NCBI RefSeq assembly: GCF_004000435.1
Contig: NZ_RBVZ01000002.1
Location: 543,501 to 607,500, forward strand
Source of the DNA: Alexandriicola marinus
Lineage (GTDB): Bacteria > Pseudomonadota > Alphaproteobacteria > Rhodobacterales > Rhodobacteraceae
DNA length: 64,000 nucleotides
Direction: 5' to 3'
Shown here: piece after piece, positions 1 through 8,532 of the stretch
Layout of the letters: every line of letters begins with the position of its first letter
How positions within the stretch are numbered: position 1 is the first letter of the stretch
The notes under the pieces: generated by a model
Database searches by the model: none
The model's input: only the letters and a program-made list of their open reading frames with translations
Told to the model about the DNA's origin: nothing
Position numbers and translations under genes: made by a program

Positions 1-966
1 GTCGGTGGTGCGGCACTTTGTGCAATCGCGCTGGTGGCCTTCGGCGGCGTGGCATTCATCCGCGACGGTCTGCCGGGGCGGTTCGATGAACAGGCGCAGG
101 CCCATATCGCGGCCAGCCAGGATTTCCTTCAGGATTGGTCGCGCTGCACGACGGATGATGAGGGCCACTTCGCCGGGATCGAGATTTGCCGCATCGGCCC
201 GGACGGCCCGCCCGAGGTGGTGATCTGGGGTGACAGCCACCTGCGCGCGCTGATGAACGGGCTGGGTCTTGCCGCGCTCGAGGCCGATACGCCCGGCTGG
301 ATCATCTGGCGGGCGGGCTGCCCTCCGCTGTTTGGCATCATCAAGGAAGAAACGGCCGCGACCCCCGCCCAGAACGCAGCCTGCACCGATGCAAACGATC
401 AGCTTGAGCAGGCCTTCGGAACCCTCGACAGTGCCAAGCGGATCCTTCTGGTCGCCCGCTGGAGCTATTACGCCGAAGGCGCGGGCGTCGGGCGCGATGC
501 GCAGAACCTGATCACGATGGAGCCGACCCCCGCGTCAGGTTACGCCGCCACCGAACAGCCTGACCTGTTCGGCGAGGCCATCACGCGCACGGTGGCAACG
601 CTTGGCGCGATCTTCGACGAGGTTCACATCGCGCGTCAGGTCGCCGAAATACCGTGGTATGACAGTCGCGAGGTGGCGAGAGGTCTGGCGCACGGGCGGC
701 TCGATGCGATGGATGTCTCGGCCCTTTCGACGGTCGAAGAAGAAAAGCTTGCCGCCCGAGTGGCCAATTCCGAATTCCCGATCTACGCGATCCATCTTTC
801 CGGAAATGCACAGCTTATTGATACATGGCAGACTCTTTGCCCTGAAAGATGTTCCATATTGATTTCGGGAACGCCGGTCTATTTCGACAACAACCATCTG
901 ACGAATGCCGGCGCATTGGCGATCCGCAGCCTTTTCCTGCCGTTCCTGACGGGAGAAGATACATGA
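1..966 (+). CDS. Acyltransferase family 3 (OafA/YrhL-like), C-terminal SGNH part, 5' partial
   Basis: Open reading continues from the window edge, so the N-terminal membrane acyltransferase is missing and only about 321 residues are seen. The first ~20 residues are hydrophobic and look like the last membrane helix. A periplasmic SGNH/GDSL domain follows, with the nucleophile block GDSHLRAL at about residue 76 and the C-terminal DNNHLTNAGA block carrying the Asp/His of the triad (about residue 295). Family knowledge: such AT3-SGNH fusions move acetyl or other short acyl groups across the inner membrane onto surface polysaccharides. The stop overlaps the start of the next gene by 4 bases, so it heads or belongs to the GMC/SDR operon. 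It is a candidate enzyme for attaching an acyl decoration to the polymer made by this locus; the acyl donor is unknown. Confidence 0.85.
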   Translation, partial: VGGAALCAIALVAFGGVAFIRDGLPGRFDEQAQAHIAASQDFLQDWSRCTTDDEGHFAGIEICRIGPDGPPEVVIWGDSHLRALMNGLGLAALEADTPGWIIWRAGCPPLFGIIKEETAATPAQNAACTDANDQLEQAFGTLDSAKRILLVARWSYYAEGAGVGRDAQNLITMEPTPASGYAATEQPDLFGEAITRTVATLGAIFDEVHIARQVAEIPWYDSREVARGLAHGRLDAMDVSALSTVEEEKLAARVANSEFPIYAIHLSGNAQLIDTWQTLCPERCSILISGTPVYFDNNHLTNAGALAIRSLFLPFLTGEDT

Positions 967-2531
967 CCGCCGAGGCGCTTTCCGAGCCGTGGGATTGCAT
1001 CGTGATCGGCACCGGCATCGGCGGAGGAACAGCAGGGCGGGCACTGGCCGAGGCGGGTCAGCGGGTGCTCTTCATCGAAAAAGGGACCGCCGGCCACCGG
1101 ACCGAAGAGACGCCTCTCGACAGCACGATCACCGACCCGTTCGCACGATCCGTCCGAGGCTTCTGGCCCGATACGGTTTCTGCCCGGCTCGACGGCAAAC
1201 GGCAGGAATTCCACGCAGCCCTCGGCAGTGGCGTCGGCGGAAGCTCGGTCTTCTATGCCGCGACATTGGAACGGCCCGAACCGCATGACCTCGATCACAG
1301 CGCGGACCGTCCGCATCCGACTGGCGGCTGGCCCGTCAGCCATGCCGAGATGCGACCCTGGTTCGACGAGGCCGAACGGCTCTACGCCATCCACGGCGAG
1401 CCCGATCCGCTGTCCGATATTGCCTGCCCGAACCTTCTGCCCCCACCCGAACCTTCCACCGGCGATCGTGTCATCATGGCCCGTTTGCGGGCGAACGGGC
1501 TGAACCCCTACAGGCTTCATGCCGCGGTCAGTTATCTCGACGGCTGCACGGAATGCTTTGGCCGCAAATGCCCGCGCCCGTGCAAGATGGACGGCCGGTC
1601 CGCCGGGGTCGAGCCGGCCCTCGCGACAGGCCGGGCGGCCGTTCTCGAACAGGCAGAGGTGACCCGGCTTCTGGGAACCCGTGACCGGATCACCGGGATC
1701 GAGCTGCGCCATGCCGGAAATGTGCACATGATCAGCGCCCCGCGCGTGATCCTTGCCGCCGGCGCGCTGGCCTCGCCCCGACTTCTGCTGGCCTCGGCCA
1801 GTGACGCCTGGCCCGAAGGCTGCGCGAACCGGAACGATCAGGTCGGCCGGAACCTGATGTTCCACCTCAACGAGATGTTTGCCCTCTTTGCCGGGCCCGA
1901 GGCCGGAGCATCGGGCCCGTCGAAATCGGTCGGCTTCCGCGATCTTTATTTCCGCGAAGGCCAAAGACTTGGCATGGTTCAGGCGATGGGCGTCGATGCC
2001 GGCTATGGCGAGATCCTGCACAACCTGCGCCAGCGCGCGGCCCGATCACCGATCGGAAAGACGCGGCTTGTGCAGGAACTGGCCCGCCTGCCCGCCGCGA
2101 TCGGGTATCGGGTGCTTGGCAATGCGAAACTGTTCGTGGGCCTTCTGGAGGATTTCCCCCTGCCGGAAAACAGGGTGATGCGCGACCCGGACGACCCCGG
2201 GCGCATTCGGTTCGACTACGCTATCAGCGATGAATTGCTGGCGCGCAGATCGCTGTTTCGAAAGAACATCAGGTCGGCTTTTCGCGGATCGCGGGTCCTG
2301 TTTCTGAACCACACGCCCGAGCCCAACTTCGGCCACCCCTCCGGCACCCTGCGAATGGGCGCCGATCCGGCAACGAGCGTGATAGATGCAGACGGGCGCT
2401 GCCACGGGATCGAGAACCTCTGGGTTGCCGACGCGTCATTCATGCCCACATCCATGGGCGTGAACCCCAGCCTGACGATTGCGGCCCATGCCCTGCGCGT
2501 CGCCGCCCGCATCACAGGGAGACAGCCATGA
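963..2531 (+). CDS. GMC family FAD-dependent oxidoreductase
   Basis: A 522-residue flavoprotein. The N-terminus has the Rossmann dinucleotide fold (IGTGIGGGTAG, about residues 15-25) and the C-terminus has the GMC signature (HPSGTLRMG then NLWVADASFMP and NPSLTIAAHA). The ATG at 963 shares an ATGA junction with the upstream stop; a longer reading to 849 would run inside the acyltransferase gene and is not needed. Four cysteines sit close together (Cys195, Cys198, Cys203, Cys207), a C-x2-C-x4-C-x3-C arrangement reminiscent of Cys-rich segments in bacterial GMC enzymes that act on sugars or sterols. It is translationally coupled to the SDR downstream, so the pair may oxidise and then reduce a sugar or lipid-linked sugar hydroxyl (inference). 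The substrate cannot be read from sequence. Confidence 0.85.
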   Translation: MTAEALSEPWDCIVIGTGIGGGTAGRALAEAGQRVLFIEKGTAGHRTEETPLDSTITDPFARSVRGFWPDTVSARLDGKRQEFHAALGSGVGGSSVFYAATLERPEPHDLDHSADRPHPTGGWPVSHAEMRPWFDEAERLYAIHGEPDPLSDIACPNLLPPPEPSTGDRVIMARLRANGLNPYRLHAAVSYLDGCTECFGRKCPRPCKMDGRSAGVEPALATGRAAVLEQAEVTRLLGTRDRITGIELRHAGNVHMISAPRVILAAGALASPRLLLASASDAWPEGCANRNDQVGRNLMFHLNEMFALFAGPEAGASGPSKSVGFRDLYFREGQRLGMVQAMGVDAGYGEILHNLRQRAARSPIGKTRLVQELARLPAAIGYRVLGNAKLFVGLLEDFPLPENRVMRDPDDPGRIRFDYAISDELLARRSLFRKNIRSAFRGSRVLFLNHTPEPNFGHPSGTLRMGADPATSVIDADGRCHGIENLWVADASFMPTSMGVNPSLTIAAHALRVAARITGRQP

Positions 2532-3277
2532 CCGACGAACTTGCGGTTGTCACCGGCGCCGGAGGTGGACTGGGCCGGGCCTTGTCACGCGAGTTGGCGG
2601 CGCGGGGCCTTGTCGTGGCAGGCATCGGCCGCGACGACAAGGCGCTGGCCGAGACGGGCACGTCCTGCGAGGGGCGGTTTCATCCGATCATCGCCGATCT
2701 GGCCGAGCCCGATCAGGTTGCCCGCGCATTCGCGGCGATCGACCAGATCGGCCCGGTGTCGATCCTCATCAACAATGCTGCCGTCTATCCAAGGCGTGAT
2801 ATCCTTGATGAAACACCCGAAAGCTTCGCGGCCACGATGGCCGTCAATCTGGGCGGTGTCGTTACATCGACACACGAGGCGCTGGCACGCATGGTCAGGA
2901 CGGGCCGGGGCCGCATCGTCAACGTGGCCAGCATGGCCGACATTGCCCCACTGCCGGGATCGGCGGCCTATTCGGTGTCAAAGGGTGCGGCGCGCATCTA
3001 TACGCGCGCCCTTGTCGCCGACATGCAGGATCGTTTTCCGGATATCGTCATTTCGGATTGGCTGCCGGGCATGTTGGCCACGCGCATGGGCGTCCGCGAT
3101 GGTCTCGCGCCCGAGGATGCCGCCCGATGGGGGGCCCGGCTGGCCATGTGGCAGGACCGGAGCCTGAACGGGACTGTCTGGGAAATGAACCGCGAGCTGC
3201 TTCCTCCCCGCGGGCTGCAAGGGCGCATCAAGGATCGGATCATGGGCCGCAAGAGGATTGCCCGCGTTCTGGACTAG
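2528..3277 (+). CDS. SDR family NAD(P)-dependent oxidoreductase
   Basis: A 249-residue classical short-chain dehydrogenase. Visible motifs: cofactor loop TGAGGGLGRA near the N-terminus, NNAA around residue 85, catalytic Ser in VNVASMAD, and the YxxxK pair in AYSVSKGAA. It starts with an ATGA overlap with the GMC oxidoreductase, so the two are almost certainly co-translated. A GMC flavoenzyme followed by an SDR is an oxidation/reduction pair able to invert or modify a hydroxyl; in mycobacteria DprE1/DprE2 do this on a lipid-linked pentose, although those belong to other families. The role here is inferred from the polysaccharide context. The 3' end overlaps the end of the convergent WecG-type gene by 4 bases. 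Confidence 0.85.
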   Translation: MTDELAVVTGAGGGLGRALSRELAARGLVVAGIGRDDKALAETGTSCEGRFHPIIADLAEPDQVARAFAAIDQIGPVSILINNAAVYPRRDILDETPESFAATMAVNLGGVVTSTHEALARMVRTGRGRIVNVASMADIAPLPGSAAYSVSKGAARIYTRALVADMQDRFPDIVISDWLPGMLATRMGVRDGLAPEDAARWGARLAMWQDRSLNGTVWEMNRELLPPRGLQGRIKDRIMGRKRIARVLD

Positions 3278-4029
3278 CCGCTTACCCGCTGAAACAAGGC
3301 GCGCGCGACCAGACCGGGAAAGATCAGTGCAGAACGGAAGTACCGCCCAAGAAGTCTGCGGGGCTCCATTGCAACCCGCCAAAGCCATTCCAGCGCGAGC
3401 CGCCGAACCCACATCGGCGCCCTGAGCTGCAGTCCGGCCAGAAAATCGAGCCCTGCACCGATCGATACGAACCCGACAGAAGGCGCCAGCTGTCGGCCTC
3501 GCGCCGCAAGGATCTCCTGTTTCGGGGCACCAAGCGCGATGAAACACAGCCCTACGGCCTCCGCCTCGAGCATGGAGAGAAGCTCTGCTGCGCGATCGTC
3601 ATCGGGATGGAACCCCATCGACGGCGCAATCATGTGGGAAATCTCGATCCCGGGGGCCACGTCGAACAGCACACGCGCAGCGCCCGACAGGCTTTCTTCG
3701 GTGCTTCCCAGAAGGGCGACGCGAACGCCCTGATCCCGCGCGATGACACCAAGCGGCAGAATGCAATCGGCGCCGGGAAGAAGTTCGACCTCCTGTCCGG
3801 CAAGGGCACAGGTCCAGACCACCGGATTTCCATCCGCCGTGATCAGTTCCTGCCGGGCATAGGCGCGCGCGAAATTCGGATCCTTTCGGAGCTTGGAAAG
3901 GTGATCAAGGTTCAACGTGGCCATTGCAAAGCCCTGTCTGGTCGACAAGCATTCTCGGACATGGGTTGCCAAGAATTGCCAGTCACTCACATTGACCTCG
4001 ATGGGTCCGGAAACCGTCGGAAATCGCAT
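3274..4029 (-). CDS. WecG/TagA/CpsF family glycosyltransferase
   Basis: A 251-residue protein of the usual family length. It has the family core NLDHLSKLRKDP with the following ITADGNPVVW segment (the conserved Asp-Gly-x-Pro), a central GxxRVALLGS block and the C-terminal ALGAPKQEI block. Members transfer N-acetylmannosaminuronic acid, N-acetylmannosamine or related sugars to an undecaprenyl-linked acceptor at the cytoplasmic face. The start is set at the ATG that begins MRFPTVSG; upstream reading to 4158 adds 43 residues that do not resemble the family and would run into the divergent promoter region. It is convergent with the SDR gene (4-base overlap) and divergent from the Gfo/Idh/MocA gene. 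The sugar specificity is unknown. Confidence 0.85.
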   Translation of the reverse strand: MRFPTVSGPIEVNVSDWQFLATHVRECLSTRQGFAMATLNLDHLSKLRKDPNFARAYARQELITADGNPVVWTCALAGQEVELLPGADCILPLGVIARDQGVRVALLGSTEESLSGAARVLFDVAPGIEISHMIAPSMGFHPDDDRAAELLSMLEAEAVGLCFIALGAPKQEILAARGRQLAPSVGFVSIGAGLDFLAGLQLRAPMWVRRLALEWLWRVAMEPRRLLGRYFRSALIFPGLVARALFQRVSG

Positions 4030-4138
4030 AATCGCTATGTGCCACAGGGACGACGGGGGCGATAGACACCAAATCGGGTCAAAGTGTTGCCATGCTTTCA
4101 TGGTTGAGAACGCGGATCGAGCAGGACACGGATAAGGC
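4030..4138. promoter_or_regulatory. Divergent promoter region
   Basis: A 109-base gap between the divergent WecG-type gene and the Gfo/Idh/MocA operon; both must have promoters here. A small inverted repeat, CCATG-4-CATGG (4090-4103), lies in the middle and could bind a regulator. No convincing -35/-10 pair was recognised. Confidence 0.4.
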
Positions 4139-5284
4139 ATGAACGCCAGGCCGGACAAGATGATGAGCGGCGCTGTGACGCTGATCGGCTGCGGCTTCGT
4201 GGCCGATCTTTACATGCGATCCCTCATGACATTCCCCGGCATCAAGGTTCAGGGCGCCTTTGACACCGATCCCGACCGGCTTTCAGCATTCTGCAATCAT
4301 TGGCAGATCACCCCTTTCACCACGCTTTCCGACGCGCTGGCGGCGACGCCGCCCGATGGTGTGGTTCTGAACCTCACCAACCCGGTCTCCCATGCAGATG
4401 TGACCCGCGCGGCATTGGACGCAGGGCGGCATGTCTGGTCGGAAAAGCCTTTGGCAATGTCGATGGACGACGTTCTCGCGCTTTCGGCACTCGCCCGGGA
4501 CAAGGGGCTGCAACTTGCGTCGGCGCCTTGTTCCGTTCTGGGACAAACCGCGCAGACGCTGGCGCACGCCATCCGGAACGACACGGCCGGCACGCCCCGG
4601 CTAATCTATGCCGAGCTTGACGACGGGTTCATCTCGCAGGCCCCGGTCAAGGACTGGGCCAGCGAAAGCGGCGCACCCTGGCCCTGGGAAGACGAGTTTC
4701 GCACGGGCTGCACTCTGGAACATGCGGGATATTATCTCAGCTGGTTGATCGCGATGTTCGGCACTGTCCGGTCCGTGACCGCCGCTTCGGCACGGGTGAT
4801 CCCCGATAAATGCGGCTATGACGGCGCGACGCCGGATTTCTCGACCGCAATCCTGTTCTTCGAGAATGGCCCGGTCGCCCGGTTGACCTGCTCGATCGCC
4901 GCGCCGCATGATCACCGGATCAGGGTGGTGGGCGATGACGGTGTGCTCGAAGTCGCAAAAGCCTGGGACAACACGGCCCCCGTCCGGTTTCGTAGACGGC
5001 TGCGCATCAGGCGGCGACTGTTGGAGCATCCGCTGGGCCGCAAGGTCGCACCCGTCGCACCGCGCCATCCAACCGTGAAACGCACCGGAGCCGCATCGAT
5101 GAATTTCGCGCTCGGCCCCGCGGAAATGCTCGCCGCGATCGCGGCGGAAAGGCCGTCGAGGCTGGGTGGCGACTACGCCATCCATCTCAACGAGGTCACC
5201 CTTGCCATCCAGAACGCCGGTGAAACCGGCGGCGCGATGCAGATGCAAAGCGGCTGCGACCCGATGGAGCCGATGGAATGGTAG
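4139..5284 (+). CDS. Gfo/Idh/MocA family oxidoreductase
   Basis: A 381-residue predicted NAD(P)-dependent sugar dehydrogenase. The N-terminal Rossmann fold contains LIGCGFVADLY, the second strand carries an Asp (FDTDPDR), and the family EKP signature is present as WSEKPLAMS near residue 100. C-terminal to this are the substrate-domain blocks, including EHAGYYLSW. Family members oxidise or reduce nucleotide-sugars or free polyols. In-frame Met codons at 4160 and 4163 are alternative starts, because the upstream Shine-Dalgarno is weak. It leads a coupled + strand operon (epimerase, GT4, GT2) and so most likely makes or modifies a sugar precursor for the polysaccharide. Confidence 0.82.
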   Translation: MNARPDKMMSGAVTLIGCGFVADLYMRSLMTFPGIKVQGAFDTDPDRLSAFCNHWQITPFTTLSDALAATPPDGVVLNLTNPVSHADVTRAALDAGRHVWSEKPLAMSMDDVLALSALARDKGLQLASAPCSVLGQTAQTLAHAIRNDTAGTPRLIYAELDDGFISQAPVKDWASESGAPWPWEDEFRTGCTLEHAGYYLSWLIAMFGTVRSVTAASARVIPDKCGYDGATPDFSTAILFFENGPVARLTCSIAAPHDHRIRVVGDDGVLEVAKAWDNTAPVRFRRRLRIRRRLLEHPLGRKVAPVAPRHPTVKRTGAASMNFALGPAEMLAAIAAERPSRLGGDYAIHLNEVTLAIQNAGETGGAMQMQSGCDPMEPMEW

Positions 5285-6222
5285 AGCATCGGCACATCCT
5301 CGTGACCGGGGCAGGCGGGTTCCTTGGCCGGGCCATCGTCGATGCCATCGTGGCGCGCGGCCATCAGGTGACAGCGGTCGCAAGGCGCGATCTGCCAGTC
5401 TGGAACAGTGACCTGGTCGAGAATGTTGCAGCCGACCTCGGGACCGCGCAGCTTGATCCTATCCTTCGGGGCGTCGATGTCGTCGTGCATTGCGCGGCCC
5501 GGATGGACGGCGACGATGCGGCACAAAATCGCGACACGATCCTGCCCACCCGCCGGATCGTTGACGCCGCCCGTGCCATGGCGACGCCGCCGGTCTTCGT
5601 GCTGGTCAGTTCGCTGTCCGTCTATGGCTATTGCGATCTCGACCCGTGGTCCGAGGTTACCGAAGCGACGGAGATCGAGGCCAGACCGAAACGGCGCGAT
5701 GCCTATACCCGCGCGAAACTCGCGCAGGAAGAGGCTGTCGAAAGCTCGGGTCTGAGGGCATGGATCCTGCGTGTTGGCGCGGTCTATGGCCCCGAAAGGC
5801 TATGGAACGGACACCTTGGCGTTGCGAAAGGCCCGGTCCTGCTGCGCACGGCAAATGAGGGTCAGATCCCCCTGATCCATGTGACCAGCGCCGCCCGGGC
5901 GATCGCTTTGGCCGCGGATCACGATCCCGAGCCGCCGCGCCATATCCTCAATCTCGTGGATTCGAACCTGCCAGACCGGCCCGCCTACCTTGAGGCGATA
6001 ACGGGCGAAGGCTGGCCCAAGATCACGGTTCCCGTGCCGTGGCAGATGCTTGACCGGCTGGGTCGCGTGATCGGCGGCCCCGGCCTTCTGAGGCCCGAAA
6101 TCCTGCGCGCCCGGATGATGCCATTGCGCTATGCCAACGCGCGGGCTCGGTCGGTTCTCGGCTGGACCCCGGAGGACGATCATCTGCGCCTTGCCGCCCG
6201 TGCCGGGACCATGGCACGATGA
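5278..6222 (+). CDS. NAD-dependent epimerase/dehydratase (extended SDR)
   Basis: A 314-residue extended SDR. The N-terminal TGAGGFLGRAI binds NAD, a VSSLSVYG strand carries the catalytic Ser, and the catalytic YxxxK appears as AYTRAKLAQE near residue 142. The C-terminal domain is the substrate-binding half. It overlaps the preceding oxidoreductase by 7 bases and the next glycosyltransferase by 4 bases. Likely a nucleotide-sugar 4-epimerase, reductase or dehydratase feeding the glycosyltransferases that follow; the substrate is unknown. Confidence 0.85.
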   Translation: MVEHRHILVTGAGGFLGRAIVDAIVARGHQVTAVARRDLPVWNSDLVENVAADLGTAQLDPILRGVDVVVHCAARMDGDDAAQNRDTILPTRRIVDAARAMATPPVFVLVSSLSVYGYCDLDPWSEVTEATEIEARPKRRDAYTRAKLAQEEAVESSGLRAWILRVGAVYGPERLWNGHLGVAKGPVLLRTANEGQIPLIHVTSAARAIALAADHDPEPPRHILNLVDSNLPDRPAYLEAITGEGWPKITVPVPWQMLDRLGRVIGGPGLLRPEILRARMMPLRYANARARSVLGWTPEDDHLRLAARAGTMAR

Positions 6223-7469
6223 AGGGGAAGATCGCCTATCTGACGGGCGAATACCCCCGGGCCACGGACACCTTCATCCAGCGTGAAGTCGCAGCCCTGC
6301 GCGAGCTTGGCTTCCGGATCGAGACGTTTTCGATCCGCCGCACCGGAGCCGAGCATATCGTGGGCCCCGAACAAAAGGCCGAGCAGGACCGGACATTTCA
6401 CGTCCTTCAGGCAACGGCCAACCCGCTGCGGTCTCTCAGGGCGCAGGCCTGGGCCATACGCAGACCGGGGCGGTATCTGTCGGCCCTGACACTTGCCTGG
6501 AAGACAGCGCCAAAGGGTCTTCGGGGGCGGGCCTACAACCTGATCTATTTCGCCGAGGCTGTGACGCTTGCCCATGAAATGAAAGCGCGCGGCATCTTTC
6601 ATCTACACAATCATATCGCCAAGTCGAGCTGCACAGTCGCGATGCTTGCGTCCGAGGTTTCGGGTATCCCCTTCAGTTTCACCCTGCATGGGCCGGACAT
6701 CTTCTTTGAACCGCATCACTGGCGGCTTGACGCCAAGATCGAACGCGCCTCGTTCGTCGCCTGCATCTCGGACTTCTGCCGAAGTCAGGCGATGCTGTTC
6801 TCGGAGCGGGCGCAGTGGGACAAGCTGCATATCATCCATTGTGGCATCGATCCGTCCCGCTATGACGGCACCCCGGGCGGGGACGGGCCGATCCTGTTCG
6901 TGGGGCGGTTGGCGTCGGTCAAGGGTATCCCCGTCCTTCTTGATGCGATGGCGAGGGTGCGCAAGTCACGGCCCGAGGCCCGGCTTGTCCTGATCGGCGA
7001 TGGCCCCGAACGCCCCGGGATCGAGGCCGCGGTCCGGGCCAATCCTGAGCTTGCGCCCGCCGTGACCTTTGCGGGCTACCAGTCGCAGGACGAGGTTGCC
7101 CGGCACCTTGCCTCGGCATCGATGCTTGTTCTGCCCTCATTCGCCGAAGGTGTGCCGGTCGTCCTGATGGAGGCGATGGCCGCCGGCAAACCCGTCATCG
7201 CGACGCAGGTGGGTGGCGTTGCCGAGCTTGTTCAGGACGGTGTGTCGGGCAAGCTGGTGCCCGCCGGCGATGACCGGGCTCTCGATGCGGCGATCACCGG
7301 ATTGCTGGCCGATCCGAAGGGTCGCGCGCGCATGGGCGAGGCTGGACGCGAAACTGTCAGAACGAATTTCAACGCGATGGACGAGGCGGCGCGCCTTGGC
7401 ATCCTGTTCGTCAGCTATCAAACCGATCAGCCAAGGCCCGCGAAGCGACCGGGACATGTGGACCCATGA
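6219..7469 (+). CDS. Glycosyltransferase family 4 (WcaL/ExoL-like)
   Basis: A 416-residue GT-B fold enzyme. The N-terminus (AYLTGEYPRATDTFIQREV) is typical of the colanic-acid WcaL-like subgroup that builds surface polysaccharides. The C-terminal nucleotide-sugar domain shows GRLASVKGI, LIGDGPERP and the EX7E-like block SFAEGVPVVLMEAMA. Start by ATGA overlap with the epimerase; the end overlaps the next GT2 gene the same way. Expected to add one sugar to the undecaprenyl-linked repeat unit at the cytoplasmic membrane. Confidence 0.88.
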   Translation: MKGKIAYLTGEYPRATDTFIQREVAALRELGFRIETFSIRRTGAEHIVGPEQKAEQDRTFHVLQATANPLRSLRAQAWAIRRPGRYLSALTLAWKTAPKGLRGRAYNLIYFAEAVTLAHEMKARGIFHLHNHIAKSSCTVAMLASEVSGIPFSFTLHGPDIFFEPHHWRLDAKIERASFVACISDFCRSQAMLFSERAQWDKLHIIHCGIDPSRYDGTPGGDGPILFVGRLASVKGIPVLLDAMARVRKSRPEARLVLIGDGPERPGIEAAVRANPELAPAVTFAGYQSQDEVARHLASASMLVLPSFAEGVPVVLMEAMAAGKPVIATQVGGVAELVQDGVSGKLVPAGDDRALDAAITGLLADPKGRARMGEAGRETVRTNFNAMDEAARLGILFVSYQTDQPRPAKRPGHVDP

Positions 7470-8437
7470 CCCGGGTTGGCGTCGTGGCCATCGGCCGGAA
7501 CGAGGGCGAACGACTGCGGCGGTGCCTCGCATCCCTGCAAGACGCCGACGCGCGGGTCGTTTATGTCGACAGCGGCTCGACCGATGACAGCCGCGAGATT
7601 GCCCGATCCTTCGGCGTCGACATCGTTTCGCTGGATATGTCGGCCCCGTTCACTGCCGCACGCGGGCGGAATGCCGGGGTGGAGGCGCTGCGCGAAGGCG
7701 GATTGCCCGACTACATCCAGTTCATCGACGGGGATTGCGCGGTCGCGGACGGCTGGCTGACCGCCGCGACGGCTGCGCTGGACGAAGATCCCGATCTCGG
7801 CCTCGTGACAGGCTGGCGCTCCGAAGTGGCACGCGACGTCAGTGTCTATAACCAGATGTGCGACGTGGAATGGCATCGCCCGGCCGGCGAGATAAGGGCC
7901 TGCGGCGGCGATCTGATGGTTCGATCCAAGGTCTTCGACGAAATCGGTGGGTTCGACCCCGGGCTGATCTGTTCGGAGGATGAGGATTTCGTCCTCCGGC
8001 TCAGGAAGGCCGGGGCCATGGCGCGGCGCCTGCCCCTGAAGATGACATCACACGACGCGAACATGACACGGTTCTCACAATGGTGGCGGCGCACGCTGCG
8101 TGCGGGCCACGGGTTCGCAGAAGTCGGACGACGCCACGGGGATCACTTCGTCGCCGAACGTCGCCGGGCGTGGGTCTATGGGTTAGGCCTGCCGCTTGTC
8201 GCGCTCTTCGGGGTGGCTTGGCTCGGCTGGATCGCGTCCCTTGGCGTTGCGGCCATCTACGGCCTGTCCTGGTGGCGAACGGCAAAAGGCCTCGAAAGGA
8301 ACGGGCAGAAACCAGCCGAGGCCCGGCGCCATGCGGCATTCTACACTCTGGCCAAGCTGCCGCATCTGCTGGGTATGCTGCTCTATCACATCCGACGCCT
8401 GCGCGGTGTCCGACCCCGATTGATCGAGTATAAATGA
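7466..8437 (+). CDS. Glycosyltransferase family 2
   Basis: A 323-residue GT-A enzyme. Seen: VVAIGRNEGERLRRCL at the N-terminus, YVDSGSTDDS and the metal-binding DGD (QFIDGDCAVADGW), then GGDLMVRSKVFDEIGG and CSEDEDFVLRL in the acceptor region. A hydrophobic C-terminal stretch (LPLVALFGVAWLGWIASLG) suggests one or two membrane segments. Last gene of the coupled block epimerase-GT4-GT2, followed by a 95-base gap before the tyrosine kinase gene. Confidence 0.88.
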   Translation: MTRVGVVAIGRNEGERLRRCLASLQDADARVVYVDSGSTDDSREIARSFGVDIVSLDMSAPFTAARGRNAGVEALREGGLPDYIQFIDGDCAVADGWLTAATAALDEDPDLGLVTGWRSEVARDVSVYNQMCDVEWHRPAGEIRACGGDLMVRSKVFDEIGGFDPGLICSEDEDFVLRLRKAGAMARRLPLKMTSHDANMTRFSQWWRRTLRAGHGFAEVGRRHGDHFVAERRRAWVYGLGLPLVALFGVAWLGWIASLGVAAIYGLSWWRTAKGLERNGQKPAEARRHAAFYTLAKLPHLLGMLLYHIRRLRGVRPRLIEYK

Positions 8438-8453
8438 AGGCGCCGAAATCGAA

Positions 8454-8482
8454 CCAATTGCACAATTTGGCCCAGTTTTTCT
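8454..8482 (+). other. Imperfect hairpin with T run (weak terminator or operator)
   Basis: CCAATTG-CAC-AATTTGG forms an imperfect short stem and is followed after three C by five T. It lies between the GT2 stop and the kinase start. It could be a weak intrinsic terminator or a regulatory palindrome; the stem is A/T-rich and has a bulge, so support is low. Confidence 0.25.
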
Positions 8483-8532
8483 GACATGACCGAAACAGTC
8501 AGCCCGTGCCGGGCGATGACAGCAGGCGAGCA

